Of a stretch of DNA of 23,751 nucleotides, positions 22,956 through 23,751 are shown one piece after another. Made by a program: the position numbers and the translations under genes. This DNA comes from JAMLIN01 sp964476625. GTDB lineage: Bacteria > Pseudomonadota > Gammaproteobacteria > Burkholderiales > Burkholderiaceae_E. The notes beneath the pieces are model-generated. The model was not told the origin of the DNA, made no database searches, and worked only from the letters and a program-made list of their open reading frames with translations. Location: NCBI GenBank assembly GCA_964476625.1, contig CAYZBJ010000068.1:1-23751 (forward strand). Reading direction: 5' to 3'. Every line of letters starts with the position of its first letter. Position 1 is the first letter of the stretch.

Positions 22956-22984
22956 CTTGAATCGGGGCCCTTGGCGCCCCATCT
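22956..22984 (+). promoter_or_regulatory. Sigma-32 heat-shock promoter of dnaK
   Basis: CTTGAAT at 22956-22962 and CCCCATCT at 22977-22984 are separated by 14 bases, matching sigma-32 consensus closely. It begins 3 bases after the grpE stop. The GGGGC/GCCCC in the spacer could also fold as a small hairpin. Confidence 0.82.
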
Positions 22985-23035
22985 TGGCCTCAAGGCCGAA
23001 CGGCACAAATTTCACGAATCCAGGAAGAAGCAAAC

Positions 23036-23751
<716 letters not shown>

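Noticed and set aside
22953..23035. CIRCE operator before dnaK
   Set aside because: I searched by eye for TTAGCACTC with its inverted partner here, before grpE and before hrcA and did not find it.

Overview
The window is very GC-rich and densely coded, and almost all of it is bacterial chromosomal backbone. The gene order dapB-bamE facing fur, then recN and nadK, then hrcA-hemH-grpE-dnaK, together with zapB-like/zapA/6S RNA/EVE and two sigma-32 promoters, points to a betaproteobacterium, most likely Burkholderiales. I cannot name a genus. I see no phage, insertion sequence, CRISPR array, tRNA or rRNA.

Region 1 (1-5903) is the most accessory part. A tight minus-strand operon encodes a TauE/SafE-type permease, a conserved protein I do not recognise, and a D(-)-tartrate dehydratase-like enolase-superfamily enzyme cut by the window edge. 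Divergent from it is a metallo-beta-lactamase-fold protein that has lost the ligands of its second metal site. Convergent with that is a lipoprotein with an Fn3-like segment and six propeller-like repeats, followed by an EVE-domain protein.

Region 2 (5990-9399) holds a 6S RNA candidate, zapA and a ZapB-like coiled-coil gene on the minus strand, and a large ScsB/DsbD-type thiol-disulfide transporter on the plus strand. The 6S RNA candidate has a good -10 box and two copies of a palindromic octamer just upstream.

Region 3 (9600-12464) holds an orphan ParA-like ATPase, a ChaN-family lipoprotein, a DsbA/2-hydroxychromene-2-carboxylate isomerase-family protein and a secreted CAP-domain protein.

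Region 4 (12649-17655) is housekeeping: dapB (lysine and cell wall), bamE (outer-membrane assembly), fur (iron regulation), recN (break repair), nadK (NADP synthesis) and a universal stress protein.

Region 5 (17832-23751) holds a cation/proton antiporter with an RCK-like domain and a disordered tail, then hrcA overlapping hemH, then grpE and the start of dnaK. grpE and dnaK each have their own near-consensus sigma-32 promoter, and no CIRCE operator is visible. GrpE carries an unusual N-terminal extension of about 110 residues rich in Pro, Ala and Gly.

I did not find a clear new multi-gene defence or mobile system. The best leads are the altered metallo-beta-lactamase-fold protein, the unknown gene in the tartrate-type operon, the paired palindromes at the 6S promoter, and the GrpE extension.
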